This document shows positions 49,365 through 58,157 of a DNA stretch of 64,000 bases, in pieces. A model generated the notes under the pieces. The model was not told where the DNA came from. It was given only the letters and a program-made list of their open reading frames with translations, and did no database searches. Origin of the DNA: Phocaeicola faecium (GTDB lineage: Bacteria > Bacteroidota > Bacteroidia > Bacteroidales > Bacteroidaceae); the NCBI RefSeq assembly GCF_014837055.1, contig NZ_JACSPQ010000002.1, positions 124,001-188,000 on the forward strand. Direction: 5' to 3'. Made by a program: the position numbers and the translations under genes. The number at the start of each line of letters is the position of its first letter. Positions within the stretch are counted from its first letter, which is position 1.

Positions 49365-50407
49365 TGTTTAATAAGAAAGCAATGAAAAACATAGTAAAGA
49401 ATAGAATTATCTGCGTTTTGTTTACACTAATTTGCAGTATCTGGATAGGAAACAGGTGTGATGCCGTAACGGTTACGTTACTTACTGATGAATATACACC
49501 ACGTCCACTTGCATTAACGGTAGCAGAAAAGAATTTGGGTGTGATTCTTTCTGAAATAAATCGGGCACAAGCTGCAAAAAGTATTCTTACTACTAAAGGG
49601 TTGCCTATGGATGATTTTTCACTTAAATCACTTCTGCGTATATGGGCAGTAACTCCTTTTTATTGTGATGATGAAGAAGTTGTGGAAAGAATATGGATTT
49701 TTAAAGATGGTTCTATGATGGTGAATCATATTCCCTTGATTATTACTCCAGAAGGTGAAGATTTTGGTTTAGGTAACTATCAAGAAGCTGTGGTAGAATT
49801 TGATGCGCAAGGAAATGTTACAGATTTTCGTTTTGCACTTGATGCCCATACTGCAGAAAGTATGGAGCGGTGTGGGAATGTAGTCGATAAAGAAAAGCAA
49901 ATGATTATTTTGCAATATGTGGAACGTTTCCGTACGGCTTACAATCAGAAAGATATTGAAACGATTGAAAAAATGTTTAGTGATGATGCTCTCATTATTA
50001 CAGGTAAGGTAATTATGCAGAAACAAGGGGATACGCAACTTTTGTCTGCAAAAGTGGAATATACTAAACAGAGTAAGCAACAGTATATCATTAATTTAAA
50101 GAAAGCTTTTCATCGCAATAAATGGATTGATGTTAAATTTAGTCAAATAGGTGAAAACGGAGAGAATGGTGGATGTGCAGGTATTACACAGTCGAAAATC
50201 GATCCAACCAAGTATGGTGTTCGGCTCAGGCAGGAATGGAAATCAAGCAATTATAGTGATGAAGGTTATTTATTTTTGTTATGGGAATTTCCAGAAGATG
50301 GCGGAGATCCCATTATTCATGTACGTACATGGCAGCCTGAATATGTAGCAGGGCAAAAGCAACAACCGGATGATGATATTTCTACATTGGCCGGTTTTGA
50401 TTTGTAG
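49364..50407 (+). CDS. Exported NTF2/SnoaL-like domain protein (operon gene 6)
   Basis: A 347-residue protein. The hydrophobic segment at about residues 14-30 is a signal peptide (initiation at 49382, MKNIVKNR, is an alternative). Residues about 180-330 look like an NTF2-like fold: VERFRTAYNQKDIETIEKMFSDDALIITG at the start and GYLFLLWEFPEDGGDPIIHVRTWQP at the end, the usual frame of this family. The N-terminal part is unrecognised. Such domains often bind small ligands or act as assembly modules; no catalytic residues can be named. Confidence 0.65.
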   Translation: MFNKKAMKNIVKNRIICVLFTLICSIWIGNRCDAVTVTLLTDEYTPRPLALTVAEKNLGVILSEINRAQAAKSILTTKGLPMDDFSLKSLLRIWAVTPFYCDDEEVVERIWIFKDGSMMVNHIPLIITPEGEDFGLGNYQEAVVEFDAQGNVTDFRFALDAHTAESMERCGNVVDKEKQMIILQYVERFRTAYNQKDIETIEKMFSDDALIITGKVIMQKQGDTQLLSAKVEYTKQSKQQYIINLKKAFHRNKWIDVKFSQIGENGENGGCAGITQSKIDPTKYGVRLRQEWKSSNYSDEGYLFLLWEFPEDGGDPIIHVRTWQPEYVAGQKQQPDDDISTLAGFDL

Positions 50408-50445
50408 TTTGTATAGTTTTCGATAAACTTTTAATTTGCATCATC

Positions 50446-52032
50446 ATGAAACATATTTTGCTAATGCTGTTTTTGTTTGTTTGCTTGTGTCCCATGACGG
50501 CGCAAACCGAATATATTTCTAATAGTAGAGATTTGGATGCCGATTGCATAGAAAATCTTAATGGTCAATATGGATTACTTTTGCTTTCCAAACATCAGAA
50601 ATTAATGATTAGTGTAGTAAATGCTAGTAAAAAGGTGGATATAATATATCCAACGCAGGTTGGAGAGAACGGTTTTTATGAGTATCGTGTTATTTTAGAT
50701 AAAGAAGATACACATCAGGCAAAAGTAGAGGTAAATAGAAGAGGAGATGTGTATAAAACTGAATTTGTAGCCAATCTTAAACCCGATTTTATGATTGCCT
50801 ATCGTATAGAAGAAATAGCATCGCCTATTCGAATGGAACAACAAACCAAAGGAAATGACGCATATCTTGATGCCACTGCTGCTGAAGTAGAGTTTACTAC
50901 AAATATTAAAAATCTTATTGTAAAATGTCCTGATCTTTTGGAAGCAAAAATCACACGAAAGACAAACCTGAATGATAAAGATGTCAATATAATTTCGGTT
51001 GTTTTTCCTATCAAAAAACTTTTGTCGGCAAGGGAGAAGGTGGAAAAAGCTGAGAAAGAATATGATGAATTGACACAAAAGATAAATTCAAATCAGGCTA
51101 CCGATGCTGATTATGACCGGCATGACCTTGCTGATAAAGCATGTCAAGTAGCCGAAAATGAATTAAGGATGCTGACTTCAATAGAAATTTACTCAGACAA
51201 TACCAATCATTTAGTATTGGATATTAGCGACATGGGACCTCGTTCAAAAAAGTGTTATGCAGTATTACCGTTGGTTATAGAGAAAGAGGTCTTTAAAACA
51301 GAATGTAGTGCTTATATGACTGAAGGAGCTCGACTATTTGATATGCGGAAATATGATGATGCTCGTGTGGCCTATATTAATGCTATTACTTCGAAAGATG
51401 TAGTGATTAATATGAAACCTGCTATTAAAGAGAGTATTTCGCTTTGTGATTCATGTATTCGATATGAAAAATTGGCAGCGTTTTCCATAAGTAAAATTCT
51501 AAAAATGCAGAAAGAGGACAATGCTACTCAAGATGCGGTTGCAAAATATGCTTCGGCTGCCATTGCTTTTCTGGATGTGGTAAACAATTATAATCCTAAC
51601 GATTTTTATACATCAAGAATTGAAAAATTAAAGAATCTTCTTGAAGACATGCCTTTAAAAATTAGCTTTACCACAGTAGAATGGCGTACCATCACAGAAG
51701 GAGATGCTATCCCTGATGTAGAAATATGGGCATATTATGGCATGGATGGCATTTCTTCCATAGCGTTGACATCAGCAAAGAAGTTTAAAAAGATTATGTC
51801 TAAAGCTCCTGAACAATATAAACAAGAAGGGCTTACCGATACGCAAGGAAGGGCATTGATAGAACTTGATCGAACAAAACTTCCTTTAGGATTTGTGTTC
51901 TGTCCTTCTACTGATGAGGATATAAAAATTACATATATTTCTTTGAATGATTTAATGAGGCAAGCTCAGGGTACTTATTTGGAAAAACAATTTAGATTGA
52001 AAATGTATAAACGCACGAATAAATATTTTTAA
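50446..52032 (+). CDS. Exported coiled-coil/TPR-like protein (operon gene 7)
   Basis: A 528-residue protein with signal peptide (about 1-19, cleaved near MTAQT). It has an N-terminal beta-rich domain (to about 180), a charged coiled coil (about 190-240, SAREKVEKAEKEYDELTQ), a TPR-like helical part (about 285-400, MTEGARLFDMRKYDDARVAYINA) and a C-terminal domain with VEWRTITEGDAIPDVEIWAYYGMDG. No database family is recognised. The TPR-like middle suggests a scaffold for the other exported proteins of the operon. Confidence 0.7.
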   Translation: MKHILLMLFLFVCLCPMTAQTEYISNSRDLDADCIENLNGQYGLLLLSKHQKLMISVVNASKKVDIIYPTQVGENGFYEYRVILDKEDTHQAKVEVNRRGDVYKTEFVANLKPDFMIAYRIEEIASPIRMEQQTKGNDAYLDATAAEVEFTTNIKNLIVKCPDLLEAKITRKTNLNDKDVNIISVVFPIKKLLSAREKVEKAEKEYDELTQKINSNQATDADYDRHDLADKACQVAENELRMLTSIEIYSDNTNHLVLDISDMGPRSKKCYAVLPLVIEKEVFKTECSAYMTEGARLFDMRKYDDARVAYINAITSKDVVINMKPAIKESISLCDSCIRYEKLAAFSISKILKMQKEDNATQDAVAKYASAAIAFLDVVNNYNPNDFYTSRIEKLKNLLEDMPLKISFTTVEWRTITEGDAIPDVEIWAYYGMDGISSIALTSAKKFKKIMSKAPEQYKQEGLTDTQGRALIELDRTKLPLGFVFCPSTDEDIKITYISLNDLMRQAQGTYLEKQFRLKMYKRTNKYF

Positions 52033-52070
52033 TTTATATTAATGTTTCACTTACTTAAATTTAAAACACA

Positions 52071-52796
52071 ATGAAAAGTATCATTAAGATGATGACTGTG
52101 GTTATCATGTTGACAACTGCTATTACAGAAGTTTCTGCTCAAGGATTTTTAAAAAAAATGACTAAAGCAATTACGGATACTACTCCAAAGACTGAAACTC
52201 TGACACCAGAAAATAGTGAAGAAAACGCCAAGAGAGATTCTATTTTAAAAACTCCGCTGAAATTCGAGGTGAAAAAAGTAATAGAGTTTAATGCAGAAGG
52301 TGACACCATAAAAAATGAAGATGGAACGGTCAAAGTTTCTTATCGTGTGGTAGATGAAAATGATAAAATATACGATCCGGCAGTAGTGCAGCAAATGGTA
52401 AATGTACGTCTGAAAGCCTATGGTAAGATATTAGCAAAAGTTGGAGGTGGAGCAGCATTAGGTGCGGTTAAGGGGTTGCTCTCAAAAAATAAGAAAGAAG
52501 CACTTACTGGAGCCGCAGTGGGTGCAGCGGCTGGCCTCGCTTTTTCTGCAAAAGACATCAAAGAAATCAGAGGTATTAACAAAGATTTGAAACAACTTAA
52601 AACTGTTTTGGAAGCCTATCAGACTACTTTTACGGAAGAGGGTTTACCGAAAATGGCAGATGCAGATCTTTCAAATGTGAATGGTATTGATTTTACACAA
52701 TGTACTGAAACTACTAAATTAATGGCAGAGGTGCAATCTGATTTGGAAGAATCGAAAAATATGGATATCCCAAGTTTGGATGACCTCTCGTTATAA
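52071..52796 (+). CDS. Exported glycine-zipper protein (operon gene 8)
   Basis: A 241-residue protein with signal peptide (about 1-23, TEVSAQG). Residues about 125-157 form two glycine-zipper helices (GGGAALGAVKGLL and GAAVGAAAGLAFSA), a pattern that inserts or packs in membranes. The flanks are charged helices. It is the last gene of the tubulin-like operon, 38 bp from the previous one. Function unknown; a membrane-associated or pore-like role is possible. Confidence 0.7.
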   Translation: MKSIIKMMTVVIMLTTAITEVSAQGFLKKMTKAITDTTPKTETLTPENSEENAKRDSILKTPLKFEVKKVIEFNAEGDTIKNEDGTVKVSYRVVDENDKIYDPAVVQQMVNVRLKAYGKILAKVGGGAALGAVKGLLSKNKKEALTGAAVGAAAGLAFSAKDIKEIRGINKDLKQLKTVLEAYQTTFTEEGLPKMADADLSNVNGIDFTQCTETTKLMAEVQSDLEESKNMDIPSLDDLSL

Positions 52797-52946
52797 TCGT
52801 TACTTAACGTGAGTTCGAAATAAAATTAGAAAATAGCCAGTTGTCCGTCATTGACAAAGTTAACGTCAATGGCGGGCTTCTTTTCCCTCAGGTTTTTACG
52901 TTGATCCCGTCATTTCCGGTTGAGCCGTAAATCGGCGAGTTGGACA

Positions 52947-52978
52947 TAAAAAAAGAGAGTTATTTGTTGTAACTCTCT
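52947..52978 (-). terminator. Terminator of tRNA-Lys
   Basis: AGAGAGTTA (52954-52962) pairs with TAACTCTCT (52970-52978); read on the minus strand the stem is followed by a run of T (TTTTTTTA). Confidence 0.7.
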
Positions 52979-52988
52979 GATTCTTTCC

Positions 52989-53063
52989 GTGATCCAGCTG
53001 GGGCTCGAACCCAGGACCCCAACATTAAAAGTGTTGTGCTCTACCTGCTGAGCTACTGAATCA
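52989..53063 (-). tRNA. tRNA-Lys (anticodon TTT)
   Basis: The minus strand reads TGATTCAGTAGCTCAGCAGG at its 5' end. The acceptor stem pairs TGATTCA with TGGATCA (one T-G pair), the D arm is AGCTCAGCAGGTAGAGCA, the anticodon stem-loop CAACACTTTTAATGTTG gives TTT, and the T arm has GGTTCGAGC. CCA is not encoded. Confidence 0.9.
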
Positions 53064-53149
53064 ATCCGTATTGCAGTCATTTCCTAATTGCGGGTGCAAA
53101 GATATGTATATTTTTTTAATTGGCAAAATATTGGGTGAAAAATATTTTC

Positions 53150-53650
53150 TTATGGCTTGATTAAGCAAATTCCAACATCGCTTATCCCCATTAATGAAGG
53201 GGTTCTCATTAAGTGGACAATGTGTAGACGAGCGGATGATGGGTGAAGGATTTCAAACGGTTTGTCGTAGACATAGGTATGCTGGTGTAAATTCCCCGTT
53301 GTTCCGCCGTCGAGCTGTCTTCCTTCTTCATCTGCAAGATATAAATGTATCGTATCTGTTTCATACGTCAGGCTGTCTTTCCAGTTTTGGCTGACGCTTA
53401 ACCAGATATCCCGATAGGGATAATTCCCGAAATTTCTTATGTTTATTTCTAACCGATAAGTTTCAGGATGCAAATGCTGAGGGAATTCATAGCTTAACGT
53501 ATCTTGTTTATACCATCCTTTCTCAAAAGAGACTGAATGGTATGAACAATATACTCTGTTGTTTTGACAAGCCGTTAACAGGCAGGCAAATAGTAAAGCG
53601 TATAATAATAATTTGCCTGTCTGTTTATTAATGAGTTTACGCCTGAACAT
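53150..53650 (-). CDS. gldH: Gliding motility lipoprotein GldH
   Basis: A 166-residue lipoprotein with lipobox LTAC (Cys about residue 28) and the GldH pattern: CSYHSVSFEKGWYKQDTLSYEF, then a beta-sandwich with NFGNYPYRDIWLSVSQN and TIHLYLADEEGRQLDGGTTG. In gliding Bacteroidetes it belongs to the Gld machinery, but non-gliding Bacteroides keep it and its role there is unclear. The start at 53650 (MFRRKL) is chosen; an in-frame extension to 53959 is merely the alternate frame of the Asn/Lys-rich tail of ricT. It overlaps ricT by 14 bp. Confidence 0.88.
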   Translation of the reverse strand: MFRRKLINKQTGKLLLYALLFACLLTACQNNRVYCSYHSVSFEKGWYKQDTLSYEFPQHLHPETYRLEINIRNFGNYPYRDIWLSVSQNWKDSLTYETDTIHLYLADEEGRQLDGGTTGNLHQHTYVYDKPFEILHPSSARLHIVHLMRTPSLMGISDVGICLIKP

Positions 53651-55010
53651 CCGGCACTGTTTTTGTTTCATTATTCGGCTTTTTGTTTCCATCGTTGTTA
53701 TTTGCCCGTTTGTTTCCACCGTTACGTTTGTTGTTATTCCGGTTATTTCGGTTAGCGCGCGGTGTTTCGTTACTTGTTGCAGCTGCGGGTTGTTGAGCTT
53801 GGTTTTGACGCGGTTGCCGATTTTTGTCTTTGGGCGGATGGTTGTCTGCTTGTGGCTTAGCCTTCGGAGCAGCCTCCTGTTTTGTGGAGACGGAAGGAGG
53901 ATTGGGTGTTGCCGATTTGTTCTTTTTCTTTCGGTTTTTCCCGTTTTTGCTCTTGTCAAAGCGGGTCAGACTTTCCTGTTCCAGTAAGTCTTTAGACTGT
54001 TTGGGCTCTGCGGTAAACTTCTCTTCAAGCAATTTCGCCGGCTTCTCTCCCCGTTTATTCATATTGATTATTTCAAATGCACGTCTTGCCGAAATCGTAG
54101 CTTCATTAGCTAAGAAACTCTTGTCGGTACTGTAAGTTACTGTACCTTTTAAAATGTCAGCTTTGAAATAATAATAAGTAGCATCTGCTGTCTCAAGGGT
54201 GATTTCTTTGCTTGGCAGACGCTTCAGGCACTCTACATAAGCATCTACTTCGTAGTTCAGACAACATTTCAGTTTGGCACACTGTCCTGCCAGCTTCTGA
54301 GGATTCAAAGAAATATCTTGAAAGCGGGCTGCTCCGGTAGATACAGAAACGAAGTTGGTCATCCATGTGGCGCAACACAGTTCGCGTCCGCAAGGGCCTA
54401 TTCCTCCGATGCGTCCAGCTTCTTGGCGGGCTCCGATTTGCTTCATCTCAATACGTACGCGGAATGTCTCTGCCAATACTTTTATCAGTTGGCGGAAGTC
54501 TACGCGCTCATCGGCTATGTAATAAAAGATAGCTTTGTTTCCGTCGCCTTGATATTCCACATCGCCAATCTTCATTTGCAGTCCGAGGTTTTCGGCTATT
54601 TTGCGTGAACGTATCATCGTATCGTGTTCGCGCGATTTTGCTTCCTCGTATTTCTCCATGTCTACCGGTTTGGCTTTACGGTACACGCGGCGTATTTCGG
54701 CATCCGGCTTGATATTTGCCTTCCGCATTTGCAGGGGAACGAGGCGACCGGTTAGCGTAACCGTACCGATGTCGTGTCCCGGACTTGCTTCCACCGCCAC
54801 GATGTCTCCTTTTTCCAGATGAAGACGGTTGCTGTTTTTATAGTATCCCTTGCGGGTATTTTTGAACTGAACTTCCACCATGTCTTGCTCTTCCGCATTT
54901 CCGGGGATGTCTGCAAGCCAGTCGTAAGTGTTCAGCTTGTTATTCTGTCGTCCGCAGCCGCCGCAACATAAACGGCCGCTTCCGTTTTTTAGTTTAAATT
55001 CGTTGTTCAT
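53637..55010 (-). CDS. ricT: RicT/YaaT-like PSP1-domain protein
   Basis: A 457-residue protein with a PSP1 domain (about residues 120-290). Cysteine motifs RLCCGGCG (N-terminus), CGRELCCATWM and CAKLKCCLNYEVDAY match the RicT family, which in Bacillus forms a [4Fe-4S]-linked complex affecting RNase Y. Beyond residue about 350 the protein is a disordered basic tail rich in Asn, Lys, Arg, Pro (NRNNRNNNKRNGGNKRANNN), likely RNA-binding. It sits between holB (8 bp gap) and gldH (overlap), the usual Bacteroidales order. Confidence 0.88.
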   Translation of the reverse strand: MNNEFKLKNGSGRLCCGGCGRQNNKLNTYDWLADIPGNAEEQDMVEVQFKNTRKGYYKNSNRLHLEKGDIVAVEASPGHDIGTVTLTGRLVPLQMRKANIKPDAEIRRVYRKAKPVDMEKYEEAKSREHDTMIRSRKIAENLGLQMKIGDVEYQGDGNKAIFYYIADERVDFRQLIKVLAETFRVRIEMKQIGARQEAGRIGGIGPCGRELCCATWMTNFVSVSTGAARFQDISLNPQKLAGQCAKLKCCLNYEVDAYVECLKRLPSKEITLETADATYYYFKADILKGTVTYSTDKSFLANEATISARRAFEIINMNKRGEKPAKLLEEKFTAEPKQSKDLLEQESLTRFDKSKNGKNRKKKNKSATPNPPSVSTKQEAAPKAKPQADNHPPKDKNRQPRQNQAQQPAAATSNETPRANRNNRNNNKRNGGNKRANNNDGNKKPNNETKTVPDVQA

Positions 55011-55018
55011 TGTTTCTC

Positions 55019-56146
55019 TTATTGTTTTAGTTCCACTATAATCCGCAGTGCCAAGTCGAAGAATATCATTTTTGGATTCACGTTTTGTTCTACATGAATC
55101 TGGGCTTCTTCCATCAGTGCGGATATGGATAATATATTTCGTTCGTTAATATACGGCGCAAAGCGGGAGGCAAACTGGCTTTCATCGGCGTTGAGATAAA
55201 CCATTTGCGGAAGGCGGAAGTTGTACATAAAGTTTTCGCGTAACATCCGTTGGCAATACTCCAAGAATGATTTCTGTCGTTCGCGCCCTATGGCTGCTAC
55301 CTGTTCGCTCCATGCTTTCAGGTTGCGTACGTCACGGCGGTAAGCTGTACGCATCAGTGTGATAAATAGCTCGAAATAGTTCCGCTGCTCTTCGCTCAGC
55401 CGAATGTTTTCCATAGCCCTTAGCAGACTTCCGGCAGAGCGGCGTGCGATGTCTTGAGCATCTGTTTGGGGGAGCATGTAGCGCTGTTCCAGATACCCGG
55501 CAAGCGTGCTTTCATCAAGCGGACGGAGGTTAATGCGCTGGGTGCGGCTGACGATGGTAGGCAGTAACTGCGACGGGTCTTCGCTTACCAATAAGAATAC
55601 AGTGTGCTGTGGAGGCTCTTCCAACAGCTTTAACAGCTTGTTGGCACATTCGGCATTCATCTTTTCGGGCAGCCAGATAAGCATTATTTTGTAACCGCCG
55701 AGACTGGATTTCAGCGACAGTTTGCGCTGTATCTCGTCGCTTTCGCGGACGTAAATCTGAGGCTGCTGGTTGCCCGCCTCAATCATGTTCATCCAGACAC
55801 TTAAGTCGGTATAAAGCTGGCGGTGAAGCATTTCGCGCCATTGCGGGAGGAAGTCATCGCATACAGAGTCACGTCCCGCTTTTCGTTTGATAATCGGGAA
55901 CACGAAATGCAAATCAGGATGAGTCAGCTTATTCATCATGACGCACGACGGACATTCTCCACACGCATCGTCGGCTTGAGGATGATTGCAGAGCAAATAG
56001 CGGGATACAGCCAGTGCGAGTGGAAGTTTGCCACAGCCTGCTGTTCCTGTCAGCAGCAAGGCATGAGCCAACTTTCCGTGACGTATGTCATGTATCAACT
56101 GTTGCTTCACGGTTTCTTGTCCGAGTACATCTCTGAAGAATGGCAT
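55019..56146 (-). CDS. holB: DNA polymerase III delta-prime subunit
   Basis: A 375-residue clamp-loader AAA+ protein. It has LTGTAGCGKLPLALA as the P-loop region (about 34-48), the zinc module CNHPQADDACGECPSCVMM (about 53-72), the KIMLIWLPEKMNAECANKLLKLLEEPP segment and the arginine-finger region IVSRTQRINLRPL. Eighteen bp after metF and 8 bp before ricT. Confidence 0.9.
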   Translation of the reverse strand: MPFFRDVLGQETVKQQLIHDIRHGKLAHALLLTGTAGCGKLPLALAVSRYLLCNHPQADDACGECPSCVMMNKLTHPDLHFVFPIIKRKAGRDSVCDDFLPQWREMLHRQLYTDLSVWMNMIEAGNQQPQIYVRESDEIQRKLSLKSSLGGYKIMLIWLPEKMNAECANKLLKLLEEPPQHTVFLLVSEDPSQLLPTIVSRTQRINLRPLDESTLAGYLEQRYMLPQTDAQDIARRSAGSLLRAMENIRLSEEQRNYFELFITLMRTAYRRDVRNLKAWSEQVAAIGRERQKSFLEYCQRMLRENFMYNFRLPQMVYLNADESQFASRFAPYINERNILSISALMEEAQIHVEQNVNPKMIFFDLALRIIVELKQ

Positions 56147-56164
56147 ATAGCGGTAATGTCTTAA

Positions 56165-57118
56165 TCAATAAATTTCACGCGCAATGTCTCTTACGCTTTC
56201 TACAGCTCCTACCGTGTAGAAGTGGATGCTGGGCACACCTTGTTCTATCAGTTCGCGGCACTGGTAGATGCACCATTCCGTTCCCAAGATGCGTGCCTCT
56301 TGGTCGGTGCGGCACTTGATGGCTTCCGAGGCAAGCTCTTCCGGAAGGTCTACCTTGAAGGTTTTCGGAATCATGGATATTTGAGACAATTTGGTAAACG
56401 GCTTGATACCCGGAATGATGGGAACGTTGATGCCAGCTTTGCGTGCCCGTTCCACGAAGTCGAAATAACGGCGGTTGTCGTAAAAAAGCTGAGTTACGGC
56501 ATATTCCGCTCCTGCCTCTATTTTTCGGGAGAGCCAATACAGGTCTTGTTCAGGGTTAGGCGATTCTTCGTGTTTCTCCGGATAACATGCCACCCCGTAG
56601 CTGAACGGTTGCAGCGGAGCCTTGATAGGTGAGCCGTCGACAAACACTCCCCGGTTGAAATCGTTGATTTGTTCTTCCAGTTCAATGGCATGGCTGTTTC
56701 CGCCCGGTTCGGGAGTGAATGACGATTCATGTTTCGCCTTGTCGCCGCGCAATACCAGCAAGTCGGTGATTCCCAAAAATTGCAAGTCGAGCAACATGTA
56801 TTCCGTATCTTCGCGGGTAAATCCGCTGCACAACATGTGAGGGACAACGGTGATGTTATAACGGTTTTGTATGGCGGCAGCCACGGCAACCGTCCCCGGA
56901 CGTCGGCGCAAGCGGTCGCGTCGGAACAGTCCGTCGCCCAGTTCGCGGTAAACGTATTCGCTACGGTGAGTAGTGATATTGATGTATTTCGGGTCGAATT
57001 CGCGCAATGAGTCGATGTCGGCATATACTTTTTCGATACCTGTACCCTTTAGCGGGGGCAGGATTTCGAATGAGAACGCGGTCTTTTCAGTAGATTTTAT
57101 TAAGTCGATTACTCTCAT
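56165..57118 (-). CDS. metF: Methylenetetrahydrofolate reductase
   Basis: A 317-residue flavoenzyme that reduces 5,10-methylene-THF to 5-methyl-THF for methionine synthesis. FSFEILPP (Glu18 acid), VPHMLCSGFTRED, LLVLRGD (FAD/substrate loop) and GAEYAVTQLFYDN are conserved. It heads the metF-holB-ricT-gldH unit; a -7 box TATTTTTG (complement of 57160-57167) lies 42 bp upstream. Confidence 0.95.
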   Translation of the reverse strand: MRVIDLIKSTEKTAFSFEILPPLKGTGIEKVYADIDSLREFDPKYINITTHRSEYVYRELGDGLFRRDRLRRRPGTVAVAAAIQNRYNITVVPHMLCSGFTREDTEYMLLDLQFLGITDLLVLRGDKAKHESSFTPEPGGNSHAIELEEQINDFNRGVFVDGSPIKAPLQPFSYGVACYPEKHEESPNPEQDLYWLSRKIEAGAEYAVTQLFYDNRRYFDFVERARKAGINVPIIPGIKPFTKLSQISMIPKTFKVDLPEELASEAIKCRTDQEARILGTEWCIYQCRELIEQGVPSIHFYTVGAVESVRDIAREIY

Positions 57119-57159
57119 CGTATCAAATATATATTCTTATTCCAAATTAGTTATTTGGG

Positions 57160-57167
57160 CAAAAATA
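57160..57167 (-). promoter_or_regulatory. -7 box upstream of metF
   Basis: Minus-strand TATTTTTG matches TAnnTTTG. Predicted start near 57153, giving a 35-nt leader. No clear -33 element. Confidence 0.4.
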
Positions 57168-57335
57168 AGAAAAAAAAGTGAGATAAATGCAGGAATTTGC
57201 AGAATCGGGCAGATAAATTTAAGCGACAGGTTCTGAGGTAACGTAATCTTTAATTGATGCTTGAAATCAGGATGGAGAGCGGGGAGGTTCATGCACTCGG
57301 ACTTTGCTTCCGAACAGAGATTCGGCATAAATATT

Positions 57336-57343
57336 TATCTTTG
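57336..57343 (+). promoter_or_regulatory. -7 box of the acyltransferase gene
   Basis: TATCTTTG, exact TAnnTTTG match. The start near 57350 leaves 28 nt before ATG 57378 but only 10 nt before ATG 57360, so the later start is favoured. Confidence 0.45.
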
Positions 57344-57377
57344 TGTCGGGAAGTGATTAATGTTAAAATGCAATTTC

Positions 57378-58142
57378 ATGAATATTCAAGGACAAAACAA
57401 CCGGATTATTTTTGCTTTTCCCGACAGAGAAATTTGTTGTTCGGACACGGCGGACGAAAAGATTGGAAAGATGCTTGAACGGTCGGACATTTCCATTATC
57501 GGGAATGACAACCGTGTACTGATGCACTTCGATTCGGAAGAAAGTGCCGAAGAACTGTTGACGGGCGGAGGGTTTCTGCTCATCGTTAAAGGGAATGGAA
57601 ACCGTGTGGACATGGGGACGGTTATCGTGCGCTGTTCCTCCATATTGGGGATGACGGGACTGAAACTTATCATCGGACAGTTGCCGGGGTTGGGAGCGGG
57701 CGTTTCGCGTACGGCTGACGGATGTAGCGTCACGATAGGGAACCGGGTGGTTATCAATGGGGTTACGCTTTACCTTCAGGAAGACGGCTCGCAGGTCAGT
57801 ATCGGCGATGACAGTCAGTTGAGCTGGGGAGTGGACGTGTGGTGTACAGATGCGCATACGATAACAAACCTTGAGGGTGAGCCGGTTAATTATGCCGAAA
57901 GCATCGAGATAGGAAACCACGTTTGGATAGGAAAAGATGTAAAGATAGGCAAGAACGTGCGCATAGCCGATAACAGCATCGTAGGCTGGGGAAGCATCGT
58001 GACCAAACGGTTTGACGAACCGAATGTAATTCTGGCGGGAAACCCGGCGCGGATTGTGAAACGCGGCATAAACTGGGACCGCAAATGTATCAATAAATAT
58101 CTGAAAGAATATACGTCGAAAAAGACATTGGAACAGGGTTGA
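57378..58142 (+). CDS. Hexapeptide-repeat acyltransferase
   Basis: A 254-residue protein with a left-handed beta-helix. Hexapeptide repeats run through residues about 85-220, with HVWIGKDVKIGKNVRIADNSIVGWGSIVTK and the closing AGNPARIVKRGINWD. The catalytic His is probably in CTDAHTI. It resembles O-acetyltransferases of polysaccharide synthesis (WbbJ/maltose acetyltransferase group). N-terminal 70 residues are a separate, unrecognised part. Single gene between metF (divergent) and cutC (convergent); acceptor unknown. Confidence 0.85.
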   Translation: MNIQGQNNRIIFAFPDREICCSDTADEKIGKMLERSDISIIGNDNRVLMHFDSEESAEELLTGGGFLLIVKGNGNRVDMGTVIVRCSSILGMTGLKLIIGQLPGLGAGVSRTADGCSVTIGNRVVINGVTLYLQEDGSQVSIGDDSQLSWGVDVWCTDAHTITNLEGEPVNYAESIEIGNHVWIGKDVKIGKNVRIADNSIVGWGSIVTKRFDEPNVILAGNPARIVKRGINWDRKCINKYLKEYTSKKTLEQG

Positions 58143-58157
58143 AAACCCGTTTCGGGT

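Larger units (their letters stand above)
52797..53149. other. Intergenic region with operon-end hairpin and tRNA-Lys
   Basis: This gap contains a weak hairpin terminator for the tubulin-like operon (52842-52877; CGTCATTGAC / GTCAATGGCG), the tRNA-Lys terminator (52947-52978) and tRNA-Lys (52989-53063). Nothing else is recognised. Confidence 0.5.

Noticed and set aside
42661..53063. Tubulin-like operon as an integrated island at tRNA-Lys
   Set aside because: The 3' end of tRNA-Lys faces the operon, but no second copy of the tRNA 3' end was seen near 42660-42980 and there is no integrase or relaxase. AT-richness alone is not enough.
53651..53959. In-frame N-terminal extension of gldH
   Set aside because: It is the alternate frame of the ricT low-complexity tail; the lipoprotein signal starts only after residue 104 of the longer frame.
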